The notes beneath the pieces are model-generated. The model did no database searches and was not told the DNA's origin. It was given only the letters and a program-made list of their open reading frames with translations. Below, piece after piece: positions 28,346 through 40,165 of a DNA stretch of 64,000 nt (position 1 is the stretch's first letter; every line of letters begins with the position of its first letter). Both the position numbers and the translations under genes were made by a program. The stretch comes from Gymnothorax reevesii (taxonomy: Eukaryota > Chordata > Actinopteri > Anguilliformes > Muraenidae): assembly GCA_029721435.1 (NCBI GenBank), contig CM056583.1:50633620-50697619 (forward strand), read 5' to 3'.

Positions 28346-28789
28346 TTAAATGTGAATGTTTTGATTTGCAGCAATTTGTAAAAGTAGCGTTTTTGAGAGC
28401 CAATAAAACCGCAATAAAAGGGTTAAAACTAATAATATTGGCTACAAATGGTAGTATGGTGCTTGGAGAACAAAAAAAAAACATGGGGTTAACTTCATTA
28501 TTTCCAGAGTTACAGCCTGTTAAAAATGTAAAAAATCTAAATTTTGCCAACCGGGGTGCCATTCCCACTTTTAACCCCCCCCCCCATTCCGCAGAAAACC
28601 TAAACTAGTCGGCCGATTGAGCTAAGACTTGGAATTTTTCTCATTTGGCACCCAAAGCAACATTCTCACAGAGTTTGTAGAAAATCCATGACTATGCCCA
28701 TGGGAACCCTGGTTGACTTCATGTGGAATGACCCACATGTAATATCCCTTTGCCATCTAACATCATGAAGAAGAAAACTCTCAGTTAAA

Positions 28790-29840
28790 AAGAGGCAGAT
28801 GGTCCTAGACCTTTATAAACCTGATAATGGCTTCAAGAAGATTCACAAAATATTGAGTATGCCACTTTGTACTGCCAGGGCAATTATTCTGAAGATATGA
28901 AACTGTTGAAAACCTCAACGTGACTGAATTTGGCCCCCAGGATACTGAGGAGGAGGATGAGAGAAGCAATAAAATCCCCAAGAATCACTGTGAAAGAATT
29001 TCAGGTCTTGGTGGCATCTTGGGATCTCCAATCAGGTTCCACCTCCACAACCGCAAGCTCTGAAGATGGGTTATTCGAAGAAAGCTTTTTCTTACCAAAA
29101 GACTCAGAGGCAAGCACTTGGAGTTGGTGAAACATTATTTAAATTATGACTGGAACAAGGTGCTTTGATCAGATGAGACCAAATTTGCACGTCTCTGTCA
29201 GATACAGCATCAGGATGTTTGGCGTTGAAACAGAGATGCATACAAGGAAAAGCACCTCATTCCCACAATGTGTGATGGTTCTGCCCTGCAGTCCCTCCCC
29301 TTCCTGCTGTCTTCGCCTCCACTTCTACGAGCCACACCTGTTGCTTGTTGAAGTGGAGGTGAAGCTTAGAATATTTAAGAGCTGCGCTGCCAATTGGCAG
29401 TGCAGCAGCATTCTGGCATTTTTAGCTCCATGTGTGTTACTGCTGCTCCCCTGTCTGTTTTCAAGTATATTTATTAGGCATCTTTTTGGTTATACCAGCC
29501 TGTGCGAGTGGGTCCCTTCACTAAACCATGACACAATGAGTATGATGGTGGGTCATGTTTTGGGGCTGTTTTAATTCAGGAGGCCCAGGGGCAATGGTCA
29601 AGAATAATGGAGTATTGAATTCCACCAAGTACCAGGATATTTTGGATGACAATCTGGTTGCCTTCGCCAGAAGCCTGAGACTGGGTCGTCGGTGGACTTT
29701 CCAACTAGACAATGACCCAAAGCATACCTCAGGATCCACACACAAATGGTTCTGCGACAACAAAGTCAACGTTCTGCAATGGCCATCTCAGTCGCCAGAC
29801 GTCAATCCAATTGAATACCTATGGGCTGAGTTGAAGTGAG
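28790..29840 (+). pseudogene. Tc1 transposase, family C, inactivated
   Basis: The N-terminal HTH region (28790-28950) is recognisable but full of stops. The open C-terminal piece 29555-29839 has MFWGCFNSGGPG, FQLDNDPKHTS (second catalytic Asp) and SPDVNPIEYLW (Glu), then stops. A solo LTR separates it from the upstream WSDET block near 29160-29190. Confidence 0.8.
29271..29533. mobile_element. Solo LTR (263 bp) of an LTR retroelement
   Basis: The segment starts TGTGATGGTT and ends AACCATGACA (near-inverted TG...CA termini) and is flanked by a perfect 5-bp duplication CAATG (29266-29270 and 29534-29538). It interrupts the Tc1 coding sequence, so the insertion is post-Tc1. An internal TATTTAAG (near 29370) could be its TATA element. 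No internal gag/pol remains, consistent with LTR-LTR recombination. A Gypsy-type origin is likely but unproven. Confidence 0.78.
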
Positions 29841-30181
29841 CAGTTGATAAACGCAAAAGAATGTGAAGGATCTTGAAAGGATCTGCTTAGAGGAATGATC
29901 CAAAATCCCCCAAATGTCTGCCTCAACCTTGTCAAAAATTACAGGAAAAGACTCCATGCTGTTACCTTTGCCAAAGGTGACTGCACTAAGTACTAAATGG
30001 GTGCCAATTAATATAACTAAATGATTGATATGATTTTGGTTGTTTTCATTGAAACATTAATAAAGCATTCCACGCGTTGGTATATTCTGTTTCTATTTAA
30101 ATATATATCTATCGTTATATATTTTTTGTATCATTTGTGCATTGCCAGTCAGGGGTGTCAGTAATTTTGGAGCCCACAGTA

Positions 30182-33100
30182 TTTACCATCTTAGGCCACA
30201 TTGACCCAAATATTCTTGTGTGCGATGAAAAATATATATTTAAAAAAAAACAATGCACTTACTGTTTTTTTCCATATTGCAGCAATTTCAGGTAGTGACA
30301 TGTTTATAGAGACCAAATGGGCTGCAGAGAAAACCAGTAAGCTCCAAATTTAGGTCAACGAACACAGGTATTCTGAGTTCTTTCAAAATAATTTGCTTGA
30401 ATGTAACATATATACGACACAAAACAGGTTTGACTATCATTTGTTTGCCTCATAGACTTTTACTTTTTGTGCCCACGATTTCACTAATGAAGAACTTCTT
30501 GTTTGTTTACTTTGATTGATTACTTTTTTCCTTGTCATGCAGCTGTTCGTAATGTATCACATTTGTATATGGAATTTTCAATCTTCATGGCATTTATAGA
30601 TACGCCAATGTGGCTTGTGATGGTAAATAATAGCTCAGAATATAAATGCGCCTAATTATGATGAATTTTAACAGCTTGTTAAAATTCTACAATTGCATTT
30701 GTGGTTTTACCAAAAACCACCATACTTTGGGGTGCCGCGGTCTGAGTTTGGAAAGCTCCAATTTATTAGGATAATGGGCAGGACATTGTGAATTGTAATA
30801 TAGGTAAATGTTTAAGGGTGAGGAATAATTTGGCCAAATTAATACTATTGACATGCATGTTAATGATGAGACTTTTTAATGGGGTTTTTGCAAGTTGTAG
30901 AGATCATATGGACTACCTCTTTCATTGAGCGCAACATTGAGCTAAAATACTTGTTAATGTCTCCATTGAGTCACAATAACTCAAGATTAAGTTTTTTATC
31001 CTTTGAATAATTAATTAATTAATTAATTTTACAATCTCAGTAGCTCAATGTTGCGCCACTCAAGGCTGGCCTGCACCCTGGATTTGGTTTTCATTATTCA
31101 AATCAGTTAAAATTCTGCCAGTTAGCTGATATGTTTGAGCAGTTATATCTTAAAGATATATTTGCATTCCACATCTGATAAATATACAAATATCAGATCA
31201 AGAAGAGAGAAGAGCAGAATTTGAAAAAGAAAGGGAACAGCCAATGTTGCGCACCCCTACTGCAGCAATAGAGCGGAACCAGTGATGCAGTGACTTTTAT
31301 ATGACTTACCTTTTCCAAAATTGATATTTAATACAAGCCATCATGCATTTTGCCTCAATTAACACTTAATGTCCTGTAAAGTTTTGAAAGACAGGAGACA
31401 CTTATTTATGTTGAGAATACATTATTTCTGAAGGGCTGCTCAGGTTCAAGTGTAATCTGTGCAATAGGTTTATGTGTGGTTCCTAATGGACTATAATTCT
31501 GTGTGCTTTTTAATCCTTTTTGCTTAGTTTTCTGTGTCTGGTCAGGAAAGCCATATTTCTAAGGGATAAAGACTGGACCTTAGATGCAGAAGTATTACTG
31601 TTGCATAAATAAATCGTTGCCTTAAGCCCTCAATCAACGGTGGACAGTTTTAATGGGGCATGACACATGTCAAAGGTTCCCTATAAATGAAAGAACCTGT
31701 TTAGTTTTGCTGTGGAATTCCAGTAGACGGCACTCTGTGATGGTCACTGTTTGCTCATTCACATAGCAATGCCCTTGTCCAGGGCTGCAATAGCTCACCC
31801 TAGCCACCACCACGATCCCAACCACCCCACGAACCACCAAGACCCCCTCACTACTCAAGATTACACTTATCATACTTCCAGACAGCAACATCTGGTCATG
31901 TTGTCCAAGTCCTTAACCATTAATCAACACTGTTTCTTCATAATCAAACACAATATACTGCTTATTAAATCAAGGTTATGGAATAAACTTATGCATATTA
32001 TAGAATAGAATCGTGTCTAATAGGTCACAGATTTCAACCTTTTGGTTATACATGTGGACCAACAGTATTTCAATGGGTAGTTTTTGTGCTTCTTGAATGA
32101 TCATAGGATAAAAATGGTTGAAATATTCCCCAAATATATTGCTTGGACTTTCTAATATTTTTTAACTGGCATGGCCTGATATAAGCCATTATGCAGGCGT
32201 GCATTTGACCTGAAAAGGCATTTTGTTTCTTGTAGTTAAAATAGTCCTTCAAAGCTGTCTAGTTCCAAACAGGAATGTATTTAATGTGGATACGGGGAAG
32301 TTAATCCAATTAAGACAATGTTCCACTGTGTGGGCATCCTCCACGGTTTTGTCCCGATAGCATCCACACTGACTGTTGACGAGAAAGAAGAGGCAGGGAT
32401 TCAGTGACGGAGAAGAGGATGTTCTGTCACTGGTCAGTCAGAGCCCGTAGTCTTCATGTACAAGCTAATCATGAGCTCTGCGCCCATCTGACGGCCAGCA
32501 TGTCTGCAACTCCCTGGCAACTGTGTGATTTGAGGCAGTCTGCTTGTCCTAAAGGAAAAAATTCAGAAATGATTTTGACTTAAAAATACACTGGAAATTT
32601 AAAATTGGGAGTATAAATGAAAACTGTTTATTAATCACCTGCCACGGTACAAAGTGGTGCGATGGATCTTGTTATGGAGCTCATCAGTCTGTACGTAGAA
32701 GTGGGGACAAGTTCTGTGAATGAAAATTTGTGTGAGTGTGTTGCTAGTCATGAACTTTATTGGGATCAAAAACGGAATTGCGAGGAGGCTGGTGACGTCT
32801 TGTTTGAATAACATTATGTAAACTACTGACATGTTTGCATCATGCTCCGGCACAAAACCATACTGTATGTACCCTTCATGCGGTGTTCATCATCTAAACA
32901 AAACACTTAAAAAAAGAATTTAAAAAAAATGTCGTTTTGATTGTATTATTGCTCTGTAACACGTGCATTCTCATGGGGGTATTTTACAGTGAACTTTAAT
33001 TCCACAGAGGAATGGTTAAAATATTTGTTGATTTACAAAAAAAAAAAAAATTATAAAAATTATAATGAGTGGATGTAATGCTTATAATAAAAAATGTTAA

Positions 33101-34719
33101 TCAAGCCACTCTTTGAAGCATTGAGTAACCTGAGAAAATGTGCCTTCGGTCTTGAAATTAAACGTTTCTGAACATGAAAGTCCACCCACTACAGTGCAAC
33201 TGTTTGTCATACATCAGATGATTACCATTGATGATTACTCACTGGTGAGCAACAAAACAAATTATTTTAACTTGGTAACAACGTTGAAACACCAATTTTG
33301 CTTCGTATTGCGACTTATATCCACCACAAGGTGGCGGTCTAACATTGATGTAGGCTACGTGCCCTGATCATATAATTGTACAAACTTTCTTTTGTTTGTT
33401 TGTTAAATAAACACGCATTTAAAATATTTAGTACCTCGTAGTTTATTGTGGTTTCTGAACGCCAACAGTAATGTCGATGGAACACTTGAAAACATGATAG
33501 CAAAAACTATGATAAAATAAAATATAAACCATTTCAGAATTGATTTTGCCTCTCCGGATTTGTCTTTGAGTTAAAAAGAAAGAGAAGGCCAACAAATATA
33601 ATATAAGAAAGGGTAGGCTGAAACCTTCCTCCCATGCAGTGAAAAGCCAAGTTTATAAAACGTCATCTCCATTAGAATTCATCTGGTGCTTTCCCTATGA
33701 GCCCACCAACGCGGACTGGGCAAGCGTTTCTATTGGCTGGTAAAAATCCGTCTTACAATTTTTTGTTTCAAAGTGGATAGCTAAACGGGACAGTCTGAGG
33801 ACTTGGTGAAAGAAATTAAACGACAAATAAGGCGGAAAGACTTCTGAGTGTAAACCACATGGTGAGTAGTCTCGGACGATAAGAACAGCTACGTAATAAG
33901 CAAATATGTTTCTAAACTGTATTACTGTAATCTGAGCAACAGAAGTTGGCAACATAGGCACAGCTTTCATGCTATGCGTAGCCAACTGAGAAAAAGCCAC
34001 CACATTGGAGTCCAGTGTAATAGGACCTAGTGGTTTTCGGGCAATGGTTTTGAAGCTGTCTTCAGACGAACACATGGAAAACTTCAGCTATATTCAGGAA
34101 CCCAGCTGGAGGAGTATTGTCTCCACCGGATAATACGAATTGGTGGTTTGTTCATAGTGACAAATCGCTGAACACAGTCTTACATGAACCCATCATGTTG
34201 CCACGAGGTGTACCGCAAATTCAACGTGATTTTTTCAGCAGATTTGTCTTGAGAATTTCAGAAGTGAAACACGAAGTTAATCAGCAACTTCATTTGTTGA
34301 CGGATCCTATAGACGCCGAATTCACTTTACATTATCGACCTCACCTATAACAACATTATAAAACGGTAATTCGAATTAGGCGACTCTCGTGGGGGCAGTA
34401 CACTGAGTAGAAACGTCAATTTTATGAAGAAGGACTGTCATTGGTTTGGTGATGGACAAGAATGTATGAGAACAAAATTTAAACCTCCTTACGTTTAGTT
34501 CCGTCAGAAACCCTAAAAGTGTTGTGTTGCTGCTGCGCTGGTTTTCTGCTCGTGAAATATTTGGTCTGAAATGTTTGTGGATGTGGAACTTTTCGGGCAT
34601 GCTTATCGTTAAGGACAAAATCCGTTGGCTCATGTTGGAGCAGTTTATATGTTAGAGTACTTTACATGATGGTAGTGGATACCATTTAACGGCAGTTGGA
34701 CCATTTTGCAGCATAAAAC
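30182..34719. other. No recognised gene
   Basis: AT-rich sequence. Seen: an inverted pair GCGCAACATTGAGCTA (near 30930) and its complement (near 31040-31056), an (AATT)n run at 31007-31028, and related 'caatgttgcgca' text near 31241. Open frames at 33695-34075 (minus) and 34117-34350 (plus) have no motif I recognise. Confidence 0.4.
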
Positions 34720-35590
34720 TCCACAAAGTTATTCATTTTCTGCATCGACTATTACAGGATTACGTTGTTGAGTTCACGCACATCACGCATAACAACAATA
34801 GGGTCCGTCAATTTTTGATGTCTGTTTATGCAGCCATGCACTTTTAAACCATGCAGAATGTGGTTCGGTGTTGCAGTGCTGGAAAATACAGACTGGTGCT
34901 ATGGAAATGGCTATGTGGCAGCATATGTTGCTTCAAAATTTGTACTTTATTTCTGCATTAATGGTTCCTTTGCAATCATGTAAGGCAAGAGCCGTGACAC
35001 ATCCCCATACTGTGTCAAAAGTTTTGACCTGATGCTGATTGCAGCTTGAGTTGTCCCTGTCGTGTCTGGTCTGGTGAACACGGCGGCTATTTTTTTTCCA
35101 CAAACACTTTAATTGCTGACTTTTTGAAAAATAAAGCTTTTCCTGTGCTACATTCCATCTCTGATGACATTTAGCCCAGAAAAGTCGGCGGTGCTTTTGG
35201 ACATTGTTGATGTATGACCTTGGCCTTGCATTGTAAAGCGTTAACTTTCATCATACTGACTGACAAATGTTTACCAAATTATTTTCAAATCTATGTTGTG
35301 ACATATGCACTGTGCTTAAGACACTGACTTCTGCGGGATTGGTGATCATGCATCTTTAGAAGTGATTTTTGACCTTGCCCTTTCCGCACCAAAATATGAA
35401 TGGATTCCTTCCAGCATTTAATTATATGCACTGTAGAGGGTGAAATGCTCAAAATTCTACTGATTTGTCTTTGGTGAACATTTATTCTCAAAGTGATTGA
35501 CCAGAAGCTAACACATCTGCAGACAAATTGGTGAGCATCGATCCCTGCTTGCTTTTGACAGACTAACACCTTTTTTGGAGTCATCTTTTA
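34720..35590 (-). pseudogene. Decayed Tc1-like transposase
   Basis: On the minus strand the frame 35584-35291 includes an HTH-like ISRILSISPSTVHIIKCW segment. Further down are HRRLFWAKCHQRW (near 35180), VWGCVTA (near 35010) and a CNTEPH segment (near 34860), corresponding in order to the Tc1 N-terminus, RRxFWA, VWGC and DNxxPH blocks. Numerous stops and frameshifts. Confidence 0.7.
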
Positions 35591-35599
35591 TACTATGAT

Positions 35600-38500
35600 A
35601 TGATTAGCTCACTTGTTTAATACGGTTGCACGATTTTCGATAAAATGAAAATCACTTTTTTCGCTTTGAATTGAGATCTTAATTCTTTCTAATGATTCTG
35701 TGGGGGAAAAAAGAATATTTAGGCTATGCACTTGAATTAAAATTCTGAATACTTATACAATAATAGTATCACTTCTTTTAGTCTTTTGCTAAACAAAATG
35801 TGTCAGAAATCTTTTGAAATGTACCAAGTCAGAAAACACTCTGCCAAATCCATAAAACATAAATGTTAAATTCAATTATTAATAATAATCACAAAAGTAG
35901 ACAAGGCCCTCTCTGAATAACAGCTCAGTACTTAAAGGTTCTGAGACAGATGGTAACTAGCCTGTTCACATTCTGAGGTGGATACATTTTGGCTCGATAA
36001 GAAATGCAACTAATTAGAACAGCGAGGTATTTGTTTTTGATTAGAATGGAGTAAAATCATGTGACTGCCCAACTGTTTCCATTCGGGACGTGTATGGGAA
36101 ACATTGCTGAAACTGGCTGGTACTAGTGAACTGTGGAAGAAGTAGAAATATTCCTGAACCTCATTCATGAAAAACCGATTACAATAATACTTGGTGGAAA
36201 GCAACTGCGGAATTCAAGCTTTTCCAGGAATTTACCGACAGGGCTTTTATGTCAAATAAAGGATATAACAAACATTGGATGGTTTTAAGTAATAAATGGA
36301 AGTTTGAAACAGCACTTGGCTAATTTTTACTATGTGTTTCAGATTTTTTCCATGGTTAATGGTTTTATCATACCAGGTGTCGGATTCGAGATCACAATCT
36401 TTATGAGATTAATTATGAAGCCGTACTGTTTAACATTACCAGTTTCACATGATATTATTATTGATATTGCCACTGATCACATCATTCACGTCATTATTAG
36501 GCCATACTGCCCTTCAATCTGCTTTTTAGGAGTCTGTTCAGATTTCAAATAAGGCTTGTAGCACACTAATATGTACAACTTGAGGACAGTAGATGGTAAA
36601 AAATGAACATTAATCCTGAGAAATCTAGTGTACACCAGATGATGGGCAATCTTGTGTACTTCCAGGAAATACCTACTTTGGAGCTTGTTTTGCACTATGT
36701 ATTGAGTTATGGCAGGTTGAACACGGGATTCTTTAGGCTCAAATATCAGTCACTTGAAAATTTTACTCCGCACAGTATTGAGTAAAGAATTTCTGAAATA
36801 CATTTATTGTGCAGTATACAAGCCTATCATGCCAGATTGCGTTTAGAGATCTCTTTACGGTACTTCTGCTGTATTACAGAATCCAAATGTTGGAATTGTA
36901 AGTGAAATTATAGCATATTTTTCCACAGTGAGACAACAAAATGGGTATTTTAATTGCAGCAACTTAATATAATGCCTGTTTTTCTTCTTGGCAAAGATAG
37001 CTAACAAACCTTAGAATAATTCTATTTCATTTGGATCATGATAGGCGCTTAAATATCCCTTCCTAGCTGAAACGTTACGTTTTCTCGGATGAATAGAAAA
37101 GGGTTATACTTTTACTCTGTTTGCATTTTGCTCAAAATAGCTTTTTGCTGTAGAATTTATACCGCGTTTAAAGACATCGAATGCCGAGATTTTCGTTTCT
37201 CCCAATGCATGCAGCCCGCGCACGGCGGTAGATCCCTCGGTACGTTCACTAAACCATTCTGCTGAATATGGTGGCATATTTCGTTTGATTTTTCCTGAAC
37301 GTGAAATTTCTGTTCTGTTAAAATAAGGTATATTTCAGAATTCAGATATTACTGAGTTAGTGAGTTTTTACCCTTATAAGGTGTAAGGTTATGAGCTCGG
37401 ATGTGATAGCGGTTAGCTTTTCTTAGCATTTAGAGGTGCTAATATGTCTGAAAGGTTGATGAGGGTCAGAATTTCAACCTTGTCATCATAGTATCCTTTC
37501 AAACTTAAAATTTCAAATATTTCCTTGTCCAATGATGTGTGGTGCTTACTCTGTTCTGTTTTCTGAGAAAGGCAATCACTGAGGTCCTTTCAGAAAGAGT
37601 TTGAATGGAATATTGCTGGGAATTCAGGAGTCATATCTCTCAAACTATTAAGCAGTTTTGGGTAACGGGGTCACTTCACCGCTTCAGAAGTGCAGCTAGG
37701 CTCCAATGAGGTAGCAAGACTAAAGCTGAGCATCTGCCTGTCACAATACATCCCGGATGGAAATGACAAGATGCGAGTGCTCCTTGTCAACTGTGATGCC
37801 CCAGGGTGCATCAGGGTTTTCCCCCTCTCACACAAAAGAACACTCTCAGATTGGGTTATGGTTCGCTGATGGACACTAATGAATGTACGTTCACGTACAG
37901 GCATGTGACTGAAACAGGAAATGATTACATATGATGCCTGGATGATGCCTGTGAAAGTATGTCACATTAGCTCATTCAATCCCATATGTGACCTCGAACA
38001 TTCAGAATGAAGATCAACATGTTATGGCTTCATGTCCTCTTAATATTTAATGTCAAGTGAAATCACTGGCTGCACAAAAATGAAAGGTGGTCTTGAAGCC
38101 AGTCTATTATATTCCAAATAGTGATCTGTTCAGCCATCCCCTCGGTTTCTTCTTTGTGACATTTAATAGTTTTTGGACTGTAAAGATGCATTATTCATTT
38201 TGTTGGTTTCAAAAAATGGTTTAACATGTTAATTTTTTGGAACCTGCTAAGAACCTCGGGGTATGTGTGCAATGACCTAAAAAAGTTATTTCTGTGGACA
38301 GACATGTGTTGTTCTATCACCCTGCCCATTTGGTAAAGGCAGATAAACTTAATCTTATTTTTCTGGTTTAAGAATTTCAGCAATGTTCCACTTCTGTACT
38401 CATCTATGGTTGTCTATGCTGATCTGTTTACAATCCTAAAATAGTTTTTAAAAAAAATACACCTTTGAAAAAAAATAAAGAAAAATTATACGTTCCAATT

Positions 38501-39229
38501 TGTAGAAATATAGGCGAAATAGTAGCATAATGAGTAATACAAAGCCGGTCAAAATTTACAACATCTATCTTTAAAAGGTGGGGTTTGCTTGGATAAACGG
38601 AGTACAGTGATAACACTAATAACACTACACTACAAATAACACTACATTTGAGCAAAGATTATGCATATTAAGTTTATGAAATCCAAAACAGTATTCCTCT
38701 TGCCCATACAGTGATTCTCTTTTGTCAGTTATACATGCTTAATTTTATGTTGTGACCAGAATCTCAATGTCCAATGAAGGCGTCTGCAAAATAACTGTGG
38801 AAGCTTTTAACATGTTTGGTGATTTAGAAGTCCTCAAACTGGTCGGAGCGTGTTAGGACGCAACCAAAAGGAATTTGGGGGTTGTGCTTTCCTGGACTGT
38901 TCGTCATTCAAGTACTCCGACTACCAAGTTAAACATTTACAGGAACAAACTTTAGAAAGAACCAAGTGCTTACAACAGGAATTTGCCAATCCGAAACTCT
39001 GAATTCTATCTGAAGTTATCCATTGTTTATGTAAAACATTGTTCTATCTCATGTGGGTTGAATGTGACTATATGACTCACAAACTAAATACAATCCATAT
39101 ACATTGCCAGGCCACCACAGCAGCAGAATAAAGAAATAAGTTGGCAATTGGATGTAAATAAGCAAATACCTTTGAGCCTATGAATGATTCATTATTGCAG
39201 TGATCAATATATTGCAGATGGCAACAATT
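35600..39229. other. No recognised gene
   Basis: Includes one copy (about 37290-37400) of a dispersed repeat that reappears inverted near 60570-60670. A short GC-richer patch lies at 37195-37245. Nothing else supported. The untranslated first exon of mob3b should lie upstream of 44589, but I could not place it. Confidence 0.35.
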
Positions 39230-40165
39230 CTTTTAGCCCTGATGATGCACACTGATTCAGTGTGTTGCTTCTCATTTCTTAAACACCCGCATCAGAGGAT
39301 GGATACCATGGTCATGGAAATGATGTTTCTGCGTTTTAAAAGGTGAAAATTATGGGCCTGCATTAAGCAAAGAAAACATGTAAGATTGCCGACATTGCTG
39401 GAATTGGAATCAAGAACTGTTGAGCACATTATTAAATACATTATTACCCAGAAGGACTATCAACTTCGCAGAAAAAATATATTCAGAAATAAAATGATCA
39501 GTGATCATGATCAAAAATCCCTAAAATGCTCGGTGAAGTCTCATAGAAAAAAAAATCTACTATAGAACTCATGGCTGTTTTTAATTGAGAAAGTAGAGCA
39601 TTTGTACATGTACAATGTGATGAAAACTTAGTGGACTGAGATTTAACTGCTGCGTGGCCTCATGAAAGCCGCTTCTTGTTCAGGCTAATTGGGGAAAAAA
39701 CAACTTCAGTCTGCTATTGGGCATACGGATTGGACTGAGGAGCCATGTTTAAAGGTCATGTAATCTGAGGAGTACAGATTTACCCAATTCGATGGGTGTA
39801 TCGGGGGAAGAAGAAGCCTATGAAGAAATGTACACATCATGCGAAGTGCCCACTGTACATGTCTCTTGAGGCAGTGTTGAAATCTGGGGTTGCTTCAATT
39901 GGTCAGGTCAAGGCTCAGCAACGTCATGCTCTGGAGAATAAAGTCAACAGACTACCTCAGTCTCAGTTCACTTAATCACCAGGTTATACAATCAATACAT
40001 TTTTTAATCCCTGATGGCAGAGGTATGGCCATCCTGGAATATGCAAGGATTCATTGGGCTCAAACTGTGCAGGAGTGCTTCGGTAAGGGTGAGGAAACAT
40101 TTTCACACATGAATTGGCCATCTCAGAGTTTGGCCCTTAACCAAAGGGAATACACTTAGGGGTGT
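39230..40165 (+). pseudogene. Decayed Tc1-like transposase
   Basis: The plus strand shows an eroded IADIAGI HTH-like segment near 39390, then SVEIWGCFNWSGQG (near 39870-39915) and finally NWPSQSLALNQREY (40108-40155), which corresponds to the WPSQSPDLNPIE block. Many stops. No termini located. Confidence 0.7.

Larger units (their letters stand above)
26141..28735 (-). mobile_element. 2.6-kb DNA element with very long inverted repeats (TGGGTCATTCC ends)
   Basis: Left TGGGTCATTCC and right GGAATGACCCA open inverted arms running from 26141 to about 26800 and from 28735 back to about 27850, diverged but recognisable throughout (shared CCTTTTTC-type and 'aattaatatcct' tracts). The unique centre carries two adjoining minus-strand frames (27573-27105). 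It interrupts Tc1 family C within its 'aacacgcatg' sequence; the target duplication is short or unclear (CA). The superfamily is not identified. Confidence 0.75.
25472..30179 (+). mobile_element. Tc1 transposon (family C) split by three independent insertions
   Basis: TA at 25470-25471 and 30180-30181 flanks the ends CACAGGGCTC... and (reverse complement) CTGTGGGCTCCAAAATTACT, followed on both sides by GACTGGCAATGCACAA. The backbone is about 1.55 kb. It is interrupted by a TTAA MITE (25750-26053), a long-inverted-repeat element (26141-28735) and a solo LTR (29271-29533). Backbone sequence is continuous across each junction. Confidence 0.85.

Noticed and set aside
31670..34350. Frames at 31670-32008, 33695-34075 and 34117-34350
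   Set aside because: No recognisable family and no neighbouring exons; reported only as unrecognised sequence.
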